From Massilia eburnea (lineage in GTDB: Bacteria; Pseudomonadota; Gammaproteobacteria; Burkholderiales; Burkholderiaceae_D), in NCBI RefSeq assembly GCF_009720745.1, contig NZ_WNKX01000012.1:95284-159283 (forward strand): 64,000 bases of DNA. The letters run 5' to 3'. Under the pieces are notes generated by a model, which did not search any database, was not told where the DNA came from, and saw only the letters and a list, made by a program, of their open reading frames with translations. The stretch's first letter is position 1; the number at the start of each line of letters is the position of its first letter. Made by a program: the position numbers and the translations under genes. Positions 28,638-38,235 of the stretch are shown one piece after another.

Positions 28638-29249
28638 TTAACTGCTTTGCTTTTTGCGCAAGCGGAACACGGCCAGGTCGCCGCGCAGGTTAGGCAGCAA
28701 GGACACGGTCTTGCCCTCGGCCAGCGCCACGCATTCGATCACTTCCAGCCCCACCTCTTCCGCCAATTCCTGGAAGTCATAAATGGTGGCGCAGCGCACG
28801 TTCGGCGTGTCGTGCCACTGGTATGGCAGCGACTTGGAGACCGGCATGCGCCCCTTCAAGAGTGCCACCCGGTGCGGCCAGTAAGCAAAGTTGGGAAAGG
28901 ATACGATGGCTTCACGGCCCACGCGCACGATGTCGCGCAGCAGGTCTTCCACATGCTTCATCATCTGCAGCGAGGACAGGCACAGCACCGTATCGAAAGA
29001 GTTATCGCCGAACATGCCCAGGCCATTCTCGAAGTCCTGCTGGATCACGCGCACGCCGCGCTGGGTCGAAGCCAGCACCTGCTCGTCCGCCAGTTCCAGC
29101 CCGTAGCCGGAACAGCGCTTGTCGCTCTGCAGGTAATCCATCATCACGCCATCGCCACAGCCCACGTCGAGCACGTGGGCGCCTTCGCGCACCCAGTGCG
29201 CAATGAAGGCCAGGTCGGGACGGGCGCTGCTCAGGTCATCGAAAGTCAT
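28638..29249 (-). CDS. metW: Methionine biosynthesis protein MetW
   Basis: A 203-residue methyltransferase-fold protein with the SAM-type motif VLDVGCGDG and the MetW hallmarks [10 protein letters not shown] and [10 protein letters not shown]. In Proteobacteria MetW is needed for full activity of the neighbouring MetX acyltransferase. The ATG at 29249 overlaps the metX stop (ATGA), and an in-frame start 10 codons earlier lies inside metX. The overlap implies coupled translation and a complex. Confidence 0.94.
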   Translation of the reverse strand: MTFDDLSSARPDLAFIAHWVREGAHVLDVGCGDGVMMDYLQSDKRCSGYGLELADEQVLASTQRGVRVIQQDFENGLGMFGDNSFDTVLCLSSLQMMKHVEDLLRDIVRVGREAIVSFPNFAYWPHRVALLKGRMPVSKSLPYQWHDTPNVRCATIYDFQELAEEVGLEVIECVALAEGKTVSLLPNLRGDLAVFRLRKKQSS

Positions 29250-30403
29250 GCTGCTTGTTCCTTGTTCGTTTCTTTCCACACTTGCTCGTAATAGGCGCGC
29301 ACCATATTCATATAGCGCGAATCCTCGAGCAGGAAGGCGTCGTGCCCATGCGGTGCATCGATCTCGGCATAGGTCACCTCGCGGCGGTTGGCCAGCAGCG
29401 CCTGCACGATTTCGCGGCTGCGTTCAGGCGAAAAGCGCCAGTCCGTGGTGAAGGAAGCGAGGAAGAACTTGGCCTTGGTACCGGCCAGGGTCTTCGTGAG
29501 GTCGCCGTCGAATTTGCGCGCCGGGTCGAAGTAGTCGAGCGCCTTGGTGATCAGCAGGTAGGTGTTGGCGTCGAAATATTCCGCGAACTTGTCGCCCTGG
29601 TAGCGCAGGTAGGACTCGATCTCGAAGTCGATGCCGAAGCCGAATTTGTAGTCGCCGCCGCTGGCAGCAATATCGCGCAGCTTGCGGCCGAACTTCTCGG
29701 CCATGTCGTCGTCGGACAGGTAGGTGATGTGGCCAATCATGCGCGCCACTTTCAGGCCGTTCTTCGGCACCACGCTGTGTTCGTAAAAGTCGCCGCCATG
29801 GTAGTCCGGGTCGGACAGGATAGCCTGGCGCGCCACGTCGTTGAAGGCGATATTCTGCGCCGACAGCTTGGGCGTGGAGGCGATCACCAGGCAGTGGCGC
29901 AAGCGTTCCGGATACATGATGGACCAGGCCAGCGCCTGCATCCCGCCCAGCGAACCACCCATCACGGCGGCGAACTGCTGGATGCCCAGCTGGTCGGCCA
30001 GGCGCGCCTGCGCCGCCACCCAGTCTTCCACCGTCACCACCGGGAAAGCGGCGCCGTACTGCTTGCCGGTCTCCGGATTGATGTGCATCGGGCCGGTGGA
30101 GCCGAAGCAGGAACCGAGGTTGTTCACGCCGATGACGAAGAACTTGTCGGTATCGAGCGGCTTGCCGGGACCGACCATATTGTCCCACCAGCCCACGTTC
30201 TTCGGATTGTCGGCGTAGTAGCCGGCCACGTGATGCGAGGCATTCAGCGCGTGGCACACCAGCACCGCGTTCGACTTGTCCGCATTCAGCGTGCCATAGG
30301 TCTCGTACATCAGCATATAGTCGCGCAGGGACGCTCCGCTCTGCAGCTGAAGGGGTTCCGCAAAGTGCATGGTCTGCGGCGAGACGATTCCAATCGAAGG
30401 CAT
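29246..30403 (-). CDS. metX: Homoserine O-acyltransferase (probably O-succinyltransferase)
   Basis: A 385-residue alpha/beta-hydrolase-fold acyltransferase. The family motif [12 protein letters not shown] contains the nucleophile Ser, and the C-terminal Asp/His lie in TDWRFSP and HGHDAFLLE. It activates homoserine for methionine synthesis. MetX proteins paired with MetW in this group are generally O-succinyltransferases (MetXS); the acyl donor is inferred from that pairing. It lies 30 bp from ptsI. No SAM riboswitch is visible. Confidence 0.92.
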   Translation of the reverse strand: MPSIGIVSPQTMHFAEPLQLQSGASLRDYMLMYETYGTLNADKSNAVLVCHALNASHHVAGYYADNPKNVGWWDNMVGPGKPLDTDKFFVIGVNNLGSCFGSTGPMHINPETGKQYGAAFPVVTVEDWVAAQARLADQLGIQQFAAVMGGSLGGMQALAWSIMYPERLRHCLVIASTPKLSAQNIAFNDVARQAILSDPDYHGGDFYEHSVVPKNGLKVARMIGHITYLSDDDMAEKFGRKLRDIAASGGDYKFGFGIDFEIESYLRYQGDKFAEYFDANTYLLITKALDYFDPARKFDGDLTKTLAGTKAKFFLASFTTDWRFSPERSREIVQALLANRREVTYAEIDAPHGHDAFLLEDSRYMNMVRAYYEQVWKETNKEQAA

Positions 30404-30433
30404 GTGAATCCGGTTGTATGAAAAAGGTTGGTA

Positions 30434-32182
30434 TTACAGGGCTTGCAGGGCGATCACGGCGTCGGCAATTGTGTCCGGGTCCATGGCCCGCATGATCTTG
30501 CGCATCTGCGGCTTGATCAGCGATAGGTCGCTGTTCAGGATTTCCTGCTTGACCGACAGCAGCTGCGACGGGTGCATCGAGAATTCGCGCAGGCCCATGC
30601 CCAGCAACAGGCGGGTCAGCTTGGCGTCGCCCGCCATTTCGCCGCACACCGCCACTTCGATGCCGGCTTTGTGTCCGGCTGCAATGGTCATGGCAATCAG
30701 TTGCAGGATGGCCGGGTGCAGCGGGTTGTACAGGTGCGCCACCTCGTAATCAACGCGGTCGATTGCCAGCGTGTACTGGATCAGGTCATTGGTGCCGATC
30801 GACAGGAAGTCCATCTTCTTGACGAACATAGGCAGCGCCAGCGCCGCAGCGGGAATCTCGATCATGGCGCCGACCGGCACGTCGGGATCGTACCTCTCGC
30901 CCCGCTCGTCCAGCTGCGCCTTGGCGCGCTTGATCATGGCCAGCGACTGTTCGATCTCGAAGGCATGCGCCATCATCGGGATCAGGATGCGCACCTTGCC
31001 GTGCACCGATGCGCGCAGGATGGCGCGCAGCTGGGTCAGGAAAATCTGCGGTTCGGCCAGGCAGTAGCGGATGGCGCGCAAACCCAGTGCCGGATTGAGC
31101 GCCGTGTGCTCCATCTGGTCCAGCGGCTTGTCGGCGCCGATGTCGAGCGTACGGATGGTGACCGGGCGGCCCTTCATGGCCAGCACGGCCCTGGTGTATT
31201 GCTCGTATTGCTCGTCCTCGGACGGCATGCTGTCGCCGCGGCCCATGAACAGGAACTCGGAACGGAACAGGCCGACGCCATTGGCGCCCGACTCCATCGC
31301 GTGTTCGCAATCTTCCGGCAGCTCGATATTGGCCATCAGCTGGATCTGGGTGCCGTCCTTGGTGATGGCAGGCGTCTTTTTCAGCTTGCCCAGCTTCTTG
31401 CGCACGCGCAGCGCAGCCAGCTGGCGTTCGCGGTACTGCTCCAGCACCTGTGCGCTCGGGGTGACGATCACCACGCCGGCGTCGCCGTCGATGATGACCC
31501 AGTCGTCCTGCTGGATCAGGGTCGAAGCCTGCGACATGCCGACTGCCGCCGGAATGTCGAGCGAACGGGCCACGATGGCCGTGTGCGAGTTCTGCCCGCC
31601 CACATCGGTCACGAAACCGATGAAGGAACGGTCGCGGAACTTCAGCATGTCGGCTGGCGAGATATCGTGGGCCACCACGATCATCTGGGCCAGGAATTCA
31701 TCGCCTTCGAGTTCGCCCTGCTTCGGCAGCAGCGGCTCGCTGCCCATCAGGACTTTCAGCACCCGCTCGGCAACCTGCTGGATATCGGCCTTGCGCTCGC
31801 GCAGGTAAGGATCTTCGATTTCGTCGAACTGCGCCGACAGCTCGTCGATCTGCGTCAGCAGCGCCCACTCGGCGTTGTAATGGCGCGAGCGGATAATCTC
31901 CAGTGGCGCCTCGGAAATCATCGGGTCGGACAGGATCAGGGCGTGCACGTCGATGAAGGCGCCCAGCTCCGTCGGGGCGTCTTTCGGCAACTCATTCCAC
32001 AGCGTCTGCAGCTCGCGGTGCACGGCGGCCAGCGCCAACTGCAGGCGCCGTACTTCCGCTTCCACGTGCTCCTCGGCGATCAGGTAGTGCTTGACGTCGA
32101 GCGCCGCCGGCGCAAGGATGTGCGCGCGGCCGATCGCGATGCCACGCGAAACCGGGATGCCGTGGAGGGAGAACGATGCCAT
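30434..32182 (-). CDS. ptsI: Phosphoenolpyruvate-protein phosphotransferase (enzyme I of PTS)
   Basis: A 582-residue enzyme I. The phospho-His motif is GGQNSHTAIVARS, the PEP-binding domain has TIRTLDIGADKP and the C-terminal active Cys region is VAVCGEMAGD. It takes phosphate from PEP and passes it to HPr, encoded 18 bp upstream. The start MASFSLHGIPVSRGIAIG fits the family; another in-frame ATG lies six codons upstream, directly after the ptsH stop. No sugar-specific EIIB/EIIC gene is near, so the system probably has a regulatory rather than a transport role. Confidence 0.95.
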   Translation of the reverse strand: MASFSLHGIPVSRGIAIGRAHILAPAALDVKHYLIAEEHVEAEVRRLQLALAAVHRELQTLWNELPKDAPTELGAFIDVHALILSDPMISEAPLEIIRSRHYNAEWALLTQIDELSAQFDEIEDPYLRERKADIQQVAERVLKVLMGSEPLLPKQGELEGDEFLAQMIVVAHDISPADMLKFRDRSFIGFVTDVGGQNSHTAIVARSLDIPAAVGMSQASTLIQQDDWVIIDGDAGVVIVTPSAQVLEQYRERQLAALRVRKKLGKLKKTPAITKDGTQIQLMANIELPEDCEHAMESGANGVGLFRSEFLFMGRGDSMPSEDEQYEQYTRAVLAMKGRPVTIRTLDIGADKPLDQMEHTALNPALGLRAIRYCLAEPQIFLTQLRAILRASVHGKVRILIPMMAHAFEIEQSLAMIKRAKAQLDERGERYDPDVPVGAMIEIPAAALALPMFVKKMDFLSIGTNDLIQYTLAIDRVDYEVAHLYNPLHPAILQLIAMTIAAGHKAGIEVAVCGEMAGDAKLTRLLLGMGLREFSMHPSQLLSVKQEILNSDLSLIKPQMRKIMRAMDPDTIADAVIALQAL

Positions 32183-32200
32183 CGGGCTGCCGTCCCGCAT

Positions 32201-32470
32201 TTACTCGCCTTCGCCGAACTTGTCGTTGACCAGTGCGGTCAGGGCGTTGATGCAATCCTGTTCGTCGGAGCCGTCCGCTTCCAGCAGGACCTTGGCCCCC
32301 TTGCCAGCGGCCAGCATCATCACGCCCATGATGGACTTGGCGTTGATGCGGCGGCCGTTACGCGACAGCCAGACATCGCTCTGGAATTTGGCTGCCAGCT
32401 GGGTGAATTTTGCAGAAGCACGTGCATGCAATCCGAGCTTGTTGATAATTTCAAGTTCTTGCTGAATCAT
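32201..32470 (-). CDS. ptsH: Phosphocarrier protein HPr
   Basis: An 89-residue HPr with the phospho-His motif KLGLHARASAK (His16) and the regulatory Ser motif NAKSIMGVMML. It shuttles phosphate from enzyme I to EIIA proteins. The intact Ser motif is compatible with HPr kinase control. It lies 13 bp downstream of the EIIA gene and 18 bp upstream of ptsI. Confidence 0.97.
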   Translation of the reverse strand: MIQQELEIINKLGLHARASAKFTQLAAKFQSDVWLSRNGRRINAKSIMGVMMLAAGKGAKVLLEADGSDEQDCINALTALVNDKFGEGE

Positions 32471-32483
32471 GTTTTAGTTTTGT

Positions 32484-32885
32484 TTAGTTGACTCGGATAC
32501 GGTTATCAACCTTGACGGCGCCATTCTGCGCGCCGGCCAAGGCCATTTCCACTACGACGTCCAGCGTGTCGGTACGGTAGGTAATCGCGCGCAGCAGCAT
32601 CGGAAGGCTGATGCCCGCAACCACTTCGACCCGGCCCGCGTCGGCGATCTTGTTGCAGCAATTGGCGGGCGTACCGCCCTTGATATCGGTCATGACCAGC
32701 ACGCCGGCGCCGGAATCGAGGCGTTTGATGGCCTCGCGCGCCAGCTGCTGCACTTCGTTCAGGTCCTGGTCCGCCATTACGTCGATCGCCTCCAGTTTCT
32801 CCACCGGGGCGCGGAACACATGCGCTGCGGCGGCCATGAAGGCCTGGCCCAGCGGCGCGTGCGTCATCAGTAAAATCCCTACCAT
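32484..32885 (-). CDS. PTS EIIA component of the mannose family
   Basis: A 133-residue EIIA-Man fold protein with the phospho-His near the N-terminus in MTHAPLGQAF (His9) and the later VMTDIKGGTPAN. The ATG at 32885 is 2 bp from the gshB stop; the frame stays open far upstream across gshB but only in an unrelated phase. No EIIB/C/D partners are nearby, so with HPr and enzyme I it forms an incomplete, probably regulatory phosphorelay as in other betaproteobacteria. Confidence 0.9.
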   Translation of the reverse strand: MVGILLMTHAPLGQAFMAAAAHVFRAPVEKLEAIDVMADQDLNEVQQLAREAIKRLDSGAGVLVMTDIKGGTPANCCNKIADAGRVEVVAGISLPMLLRAITYRTDTLDVVVEMALAGAQNGAVKVDNRIRVN

Positions 32886-32887
32886 GT

Positions 32888-33838
32888 TTATCCTTGCTTG
32901 CCTGCCCGGGCTTCCACCGCGTCGATGAACATGGACGCGACCTGGAAACCGGTCTGCTGCGTGATCTCCTGGAAGCAGGTCGGGCTGGTGACGTTTACCT
33001 CGGTGAGGTAATCGCCGATCACGTCTAATCCTACCAGCAAGAGGCCGCGCGAAGCCAATTCCGGACCAAGGGCCTCGGCAATTTCGCGGTCGCGCTGCGA
33101 CAGGGGCTGGGCCACGCCGGTGCCGCCAGCGGCCAGGTTGCCGCGCACTTCGCCGGCTTGCGGGATGCGGGCCAGGCAGAAGGGCACCGGTTTGCCGTCG
33201 ATCAGCAGGATGCGCTTGTCGCCCTTGACGATGTCGGGGATGTAGCGCTGCGCCATGATGGTGCGGGTGCCGAGCTGGGTCAGCGTCTCGATGATGGAGC
33301 CCAGGTTCAGGCCATCGGCCTTCACGCGGAAGATGCCGGCGCCGCCCATGCCGTCCAGCGGCTTGAGGATCACGTCGCCGTGTTCGGCCTGGAAGTCGCG
33401 CAGGCGGGTTTCGTCGCTGGTGACCAGGGTCGGCGCGGTGAATTGCGAGAACTGGGCGATGGCCAGCTTTTCGTTGTGGTCGCGGATGGCGGAAGGCTTG
33501 TTGAAGACCTTTGCGCCCTCTTTCTCGGCCAGCTGCAGCAGGTAGGTGCCGTAGACGTATTCCATGTCGAACGGCGGGTCTTTGCGCTGGATCACGGCGT
33601 CGAAGGCGGCCAGGCTGGTGTCTTCCGATGGCGCGGCCTTGTACCATTCGTCCGTGTCGCCGGTCAGCTCGATGCGCGAGACGTAGGCCGTGACCTTGCC
33701 TTCCTTGAGCGCCATATGGCGCTGCTGGAAGGCATACACCTCATGCCCCCGGCGCGCCGCCTCGGCCATCATGGCGAAGGTGGAGTCCTTGTAGATCTTG
33801 AAGCTGGACAGCGGGTCGGCGAGGAAGGCGATTTTCAT
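32888..33838 (-). CDS. gshB: Glutathione synthetase
   Basis: Joins gamma-glutamylcysteine and glycine using ATP. The 316-residue ATP-grasp enzyme shows the N-terminal FLADPLSSFKIYKDSTF, VIQRKDPPFDMEY, the ATP-binding DVILKPLDGMGGAGIF and the C-terminal GLDVIGDYLTEVNVTSPTC with metal ligands. It follows gshA after a 145-bp gap containing repeat copy 3. The ribosome site (GGACTAATCC) is weak. Confidence 0.97.
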   Translation of the reverse strand: MKIAFLADPLSSFKIYKDSTFAMMAEAARRGHEVYAFQQRHMALKEGKVTAYVSRIELTGDTDEWYKAAPSEDTSLAAFDAVIQRKDPPFDMEYVYGTYLLQLAEKEGAKVFNKPSAIRDHNEKLAIAQFSQFTAPTLVTSDETRLRDFQAEHGDVILKPLDGMGGAGIFRVKADGLNLGSIIETLTQLGTRTIMAQRYIPDIVKGDKRILLIDGKPVPFCLARIPQAGEVRGNLAAGGTGVAQPLSQRDREIAEALGPELASRGLLLVGLDVIGDYLTEVNVTSPTCFQEITQQTGFQVASMFIDAVEARAGKQG

Positions 33839-33873
33839 GGATTAGTCCAAAAATGTAACAACTGATTCTAGCC

Positions 33874-33986
33874 TAAACCCGGAAAATCTGGGTCCGACCC
33901 AAGGGTCAGACCCGATATGCACCCGCCGCAGGCCGTTGATCAGACAGAGTCTGACCCTTGGGTCAGACTCAGGTTTACCGTGTTTA
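33874..33986. repeat. GGGTCNGACCC inverted-repeat element, copy 3 (between gshA and gshB)
   Basis: An element of about 113 bp bounded by TAAACCCGG at the left and CCGTGTTTA at the right. The left arm has GGGTCCGACCC and GGGTCAGACCC two bases apart; the right arm has GAGTCTGACCC and GGGTCAGACTC. The right end supplies the gshA stop codon (TAA on the minus strand, 33984-33986). It will form a long hairpin in the gshA-gshB mRNA. Confidence 0.9.
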
Positions 33987-35282
33987 GTAGACCTCCGGAT
34001 CCGGATCAGTCCTCTCCATCTCCAGCGAAGCCGCCAGCAGCGCCAGCCGCGCCACCACGCCATAGACATAGAACCGGTTCGGCACTGCCGTCCCCGGCTT
34101 AGCCTTCACGTCCGGCACCGCATGCTGCTGCGCGAACGCCAGCGGCACAAACTGCGACCCCGGCGCGTTCAGGTTCTGGTCCGGCCCCTTCTCGCCATGC
34201 ACGCGATAGAAGCCGCCCACCACATAGCGGTCGATCATATAGACCACCGGCTCCGCAAATGCCTCCTTGATGCTCTCAAAGGTCGGCACACCCTCCTGGA
34301 TATTCAGGTCGGTCACCGCCTTGCCATCCTTAATCACCGTCATGCGCTTGCGCTGTTCTTCCGACAACTCTTTCAGCTCGGCCGCGTCGCGGATGGTGAT
34401 CACACCTTTGCCATACGTCCCGGCATCCGGCTTGATGATCACAAACGGCTTCTCCTTGATGCCGTATTCCTTGTATTTCTTGCGGATCTTGGCCAGCACC
34501 GCATCGACCGAGGCCGCCAGGCTCTCCTGCCCCTCGCCGGTGGTCAGGTCCACCGCACCGCACTTGGCGTGGAACGGATTGACCATCCACGGATCGACCC
34601 CAATCAGCTTGCCGAACTTCTTCGCCACCTCGTCATAGGCATTGAAGTGGTTGGACTTGCGGCGCAGCGCCCAGCCGGCATGCAGCGGCGGCAGCAGGCT
34701 TTGCTCGTGCAGGTTGGTCAGGATGTCCGGGATACCGGCCGACAGGTCGTTATTCAGCAGGATGGTGCAAGGATCGAAATCCTTCAGCCCCAGGCGGCGG
34801 CCATTGGGCGAGCGTACCAGCGGCTCCACCACCAGCATGTTGCCGTCCGGCAGCGCCAGCGGCGTCGGCTCGGTGACCGAAGGGTCCAGCGAGCCGAAAC
34901 GCACGTTCAGGCCGGTCTGGCGGAAGATCTGCATCAGGCGGGCGACGCTCTGGAAGTAAGTCGGGTGGCGCGGCTTAATTTCCGGAATCAGCAGCAGGTT
35001 ACGTGCATCTGGGCAATATTTGTCGATTGCCGCCATGGCCGCCTGTACCGACAGCGGCGCCATCTCATTGGCCAGGAAATGGAAACCACCCGGGAACAGA
35101 TTGGTATCCACCGGCGCCAGCTTATAGCCGGCATTGCGCAAGTCCACCGAAGCGTAGAACGGTGGCGTATGCTCCTGCCACTCGAGGCGGAACCACCGTT
35201 CAATGGCTGGGGTCGCGGCAATGATCTTTTCTTCAAGATCCAGTAACGGTCCGGTCAGGGCCGTGACGAGATGGGGAACCAT
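33984..35282 (-). CDS. gshA: Glutamate--cysteine ligase
   Basis: First step of glutathione synthesis. The 432-residue protein belongs to the proteobacterial gshA class also found in Burkholderiales (TIGR02049 type), with PLLDLEEKIIAATPAIERWFR, HPTYFQSVARLMQIFR, VIIKPDAGTYGKGV and the C-terminal GGFYRVHGEKGPDQNLNAPG. The ATG at 35282 has AAGGAAG upstream; an earlier in-frame start lacks one. Its stop is formed by repeat copy 3 and gshB lies just beyond. Confidence 0.94.
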   Translation of the reverse strand: MVPHLVTALTGPLLDLEEKIIAATPAIERWFRLEWQEHTPPFYASVDLRNAGYKLAPVDTNLFPGGFHFLANEMAPLSVQAAMAAIDKYCPDARNLLLIPEIKPRHPTYFQSVARLMQIFRQTGLNVRFGSLDPSVTEPTPLALPDGNMLVVEPLVRSPNGRRLGLKDFDPCTILLNNDLSAGIPDILTNLHEQSLLPPLHAGWALRRKSNHFNAYDEVAKKFGKLIGVDPWMVNPFHAKCGAVDLTTGEGQESLAASVDAVLAKIRKKYKEYGIKEKPFVIIKPDAGTYGKGVITIRDAAELKELSEEQRKRMTVIKDGKAVTDLNIQEGVPTFESIKEAFAEPVVYMIDRYVVGGFYRVHGEKGPDQNLNAPGSQFVPLAFAQQHAVPDVKAKPGTAVPNRFYVYGVVARLALLAASLEMERTDPDPEVY

Positions 35283-35354
35283 GTGACTTCCTTGCGGGTT
35301 GGAATTTGCAGACTCTCCATTTTGGGGCAAAACCGCCAATTAAAAGATACTTTT

Positions 35355-35385
35355 AAACAAAAAAAGCGCCCCGCAGGGCGCTTTT
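35355..35385 (-). terminator. Rho-independent terminator of the TorF-glnK-amtB operon
   Basis: A stem GCGCCC (35366-35371) with GGGCGC (35376-35381), flanked by A4/T4, begins about 16 bp after the amtB stop on the minus strand. The minus-strand 3' side runs into seven T residues. It also precedes gshA, keeping the two operons apart. Confidence 0.9.
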
Positions 35386-35400
35386 CTCGTTCCAGGCTTA

Positions 35401-36963
35401 TCAAGCGTGGTACGCGGACTCGCCGTGGCTGGTGATGTCCAGGCCTTCGCGCTCTTCTTCTTCCGGTACGCGCAGGCCGATCACGACGTCAACCAGCTTG
35501 TAGGCGAGGAAGGCGACGACAGCCGACCAGACGATGGTGATGCCCACGGCAGTTGCCTGGGTCAGTACCTGGCCGCCGATCGAGTAGTCGGCACTTGCCT
35601 TGTTGGCAACGTAGTCAAAAGTACCCTGGCCGCCCAAAGATGGTGCAGCGAACACGCCGGTCAGGATCGCACCCAGGATACCGCCCACGCCGTGCACGCC
35701 GAACACGTCCAGCGAATCGTCGGCGCCGATCAGGCGCTTCAGGCCATTCACACCCCACAGGCAGACGATACCAGCCAGCAGGCCGATCGCCAGTGCGCCC
35801 ATTGGGCTGACGAAGCCGCAAGCCGGGGTGATCGCCACCAGGCCGGCCACCGCGCCGGACGCGCCGCCCAGCATGGAAGGCTTGCCCTTGAAGATCCACT
35901 CGCCGAACACCCACGACACGGTTGCGCAGGCAGTCGCCAGCAGGGTGTTGACGAAGGCCAGCGCTGCGATGTCGCCAGCTTCCAGCGCGGAGCCCGCGTT
36001 GAAGCCGAACCAGCCCACCCACAGCAGCGAAGCGCCGATCATGGTCATGGTCAGCGAGTGCGGAGCCATGGAGTCGCGGCCGTAGCCAACGCGCTTGCCG
36101 ATCAGGATCGCGCCCACCAGGCCGGCGATTGCGGCATTGATGTGCACCACGGTGCCGCCGGCGAAGTCCAGCGCGCCCTTCTGGAAGATCAGGCCGCCCT
36201 TGGCGGTTTCAGTCGCCAGGGTGGCGGCGTTGGTGATCGCGTCAGGACCGGTCCAGAACCAGACCATGTGGGCGATCGGCAGGTAGCTGAAAGTGAACCA
36301 CAGCACCATGAAGGCCACCACGGCGGTGAAACGCACGCGCTCAGCGAAGGCGCCGACGATCAGCCCGCAGGTAATGGCAGCGAAGGTGCCCTGGAACGCA
36401 ACGTAGACGAACTCAGGAATCACGACGCCCTTGCTGAAGGTAGCAGCGGTCGAGAAGGCGCCCTTCACAGGATCGTAAATGCCGTTCAGCAGCGCACGGC
36501 TGAAGCCGCCGAAATAGGCATTGCCTTCGGTGAATGCCACCGAGTAGCCATACAGGCACCACAGCACAATGATCAGAGCGAAGATGAAGAACACTTGCAG
36601 CAGCACGGACAGCATGTTCTTCGAGCGCACCAGGCCGCCGTAGAACAGGGCCAGGCCAGGAATGGTCATCATGATCACCAGCAGGGTCGATACCATCATC
36701 CAGGCGGTGTCGCCTTTCTGTGGAACCGGTGCGGCGGCTGGAGCGGCAGCCGGGGCTGCAGCAGCGGCTGGCGCGGCAGCATCAGCGGCCGCCGGCGCAG
36801 CGGCAGCTGGCGCAGCAGCAGGAACAGCGGCCGATGCGGCAGCGCTGGCGGCAGCAGTAGGTGCTTCAGCCGGCTTGGCGTCTTGCGCCAGCACAGGCAG
36901 TGCTGCGCTGAAAGCCAACAGGACAGTCACCCCCGCCAGCCATTTCTTCATGGTCTTATGCAT
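35401..36963 (-). CDS. amtB: Ammonium transporter AmtB with Ala/Pro-rich N-terminal linker
   Basis: A 520-residue Amt-family channel. A signal peptide (about 1-27, ending VLAQ) is followed by an Ala/Pro-rich linker of about 60 residues and then eleven transmembrane helices, with family motifs PGLALFYGGLVRSKN, FTFSYLPIAHMVW, DFAGGTVVHINA and the gating region. The C-terminal tail ends LDITSHGESAYHA. It imports ammonium and is blocked by GlnK, encoded 11 bp upstream. The ATG at 36963 has AAGGGGA at good spacing. Confidence 0.95.
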   Translation of the reverse strand: MHKTMKKWLAGVTVLLAFSAALPVLAQDAKPAEAPTAAASAAASAAVPAAAPAAAAPAAADAAAPAAAAAPAAAPAAAPVPQKGDTAWMMVSTLLVIMMTIPGLALFYGGLVRSKNMLSVLLQVFFIFALIIVLWCLYGYSVAFTEGNAYFGGFSRALLNGIYDPVKGAFSTAATFSKGVVIPEFVYVAFQGTFAAITCGLIVGAFAERVRFTAVVAFMVLWFTFSYLPIAHMVWFWTGPDAITNAATLATETAKGGLIFQKGALDFAGGTVVHINAAIAGLVGAILIGKRVGYGRDSMAPHSLTMTMIGASLLWVGWFGFNAGSALEAGDIAALAFVNTLLATACATVSWVFGEWIFKGKPSMLGGASGAVAGLVAITPACGFVSPMGALAIGLLAGIVCLWGVNGLKRLIGADDSLDVFGVHGVGGILGAILTGVFAAPSLGGQGTFDYVANKASADYSIGGQVLTQATAVGITIVWSAVVAFLAYKLVDVVIGLRVPEEEEREGLDITSHGESAYHA

Positions 36964-36974
36964 CACGGTTCCCC

Positions 36975-37325
<351 letters not shown>

Positions 37326-38087
37326 TTAGAAGGTTTTGGACACGGTCAGCACCACGCCGCCCTTGCCCAGGTTTTTGCCATTGGTCGGCGCGATATAGGC
37401 CTCGCTGGTGGTCTTGATATATGCCAGTGCAACCGATGCCACGCCAAAGTCCTTGGTAGCGCCGACCTTGTAGTCGGTGTAGCTGAAGGCTGGGCTGTTC
37501 TTCACTTTCTGGCGGCCCACGTGCAGGTTCAGCGTGTAGCCTTCACCCAGGTCCTGGTTGACGGAAGCATCGATGTAAGAGCTGTGCTTGCTGTCCGCAA
37601 AACCGAACAGGTTGCTCAGGGAGTTCGAGTATTTCAGGGTGGCGGGGCCGTAACCGACCTGGCCGTAGACTTCACGCGTATTGGCGCTTGGGTTCAGGCC
37701 GTTGGACGGGTAGATATAGGCCAGGAAGCCTACGTCGTAGCTGACGCCAGGGACGATCTCGCCGCGCTTGCCGCCATACACGTCGATTTCGACGCTGGCG
37801 TCGCCGCCGCCGTCCTTGACCCATTTGATGGTCGAGGCCCAGGTGCCCGCATAGAAACCGGTCGGATTGTTGACCCAGTCGGCGCCGCCTTGCAGCGCAG
37901 GTTTCAGGCGAGTTTGCGAGATACCACGGTAGCGGTAGTCGCTGGTCAGGGCCGCGTTATAGCTAATCTCATTATCAGGCTTCGCCTCGGGTGCGGCATC
38001 GGCTGCTTGGGCCTGGCTGGTTCCCATCGATGCGATTGCGAATGCGACTGCAGCGGTGAGACCCAGCTTCTTGCTCTTATGAATCAT
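37326..38087 (-). CDS. TorF-family putative porin
   Basis: A 253-residue outer-membrane protein with a signal peptide (about 1-28, ending SQAQA) and a beta-barrel built of alternating strands. The family signature TSDYRYRGISQT lies near the N-terminus and the chain ends with a terminal Phe (VVLTVSKTF), usual for barrels. It is first in an operon with glnK (12-bp gap) and amtB, under an NtrC/sigma-54 promoter, which implies a role in uptake of a nitrogen compound. The substrate is unknown. Confidence 0.88.
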   Translation of the reverse strand: MIHKSKKLGLTAAVAFAIASMGTSQAQAADAAPEAKPDNEISYNAALTSDYRYRGISQTRLKPALQGGADWVNNPTGFYAGTWASTIKWVKDGGGDASVEIDVYGGKRGEIVPGVSYDVGFLAYIYPSNGLNPSANTREVYGQVGYGPATLKYSNSLSNLFGFADSKHSSYIDASVNQDLGEGYTLNLHVGRQKVKNSPAFSYTDYKVGATKDFGVASVALAYIKTTSEAYIAPTNGKNLGKGGVVLTVSKTF

Positions 38088-38159
38088 GGCGATTTCCTTT
38101 GGAGTGAACTTTTATTGCGGTTTAAAATTCAGTCTGAAACAACAGCTTTACTGCTTAGT

Positions 38160-38175
38160 AGCAGATTGCGTGCCA
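38160..38175 (-). promoter_or_regulatory. Sigma-54 promoter of the TorF-glnK-amtB operon
   Basis: The minus strand reads TGGCACGCAATCTGCT, matching the sigma-54 consensus TGGCACG-N4-TTGC[AT] at all positions but one. The invariant GG and GC are separated by exactly 10 bp. Transcription would start near 38149, about 60 bases before the TorF ATG. Confidence 0.85.
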
Positions 38176-38235
38176 GCCATAATCCGTGCAGGAATTGAAG
38201 TAAAGACAGCTTTCCGCACCATTACAATCCAAAGC

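Noticed and set aside
29246..30433. SAM riboswitch before metX
   Set aside because: Only 30 bp separate metX from ptsI, too short for a known SAM aptamer.
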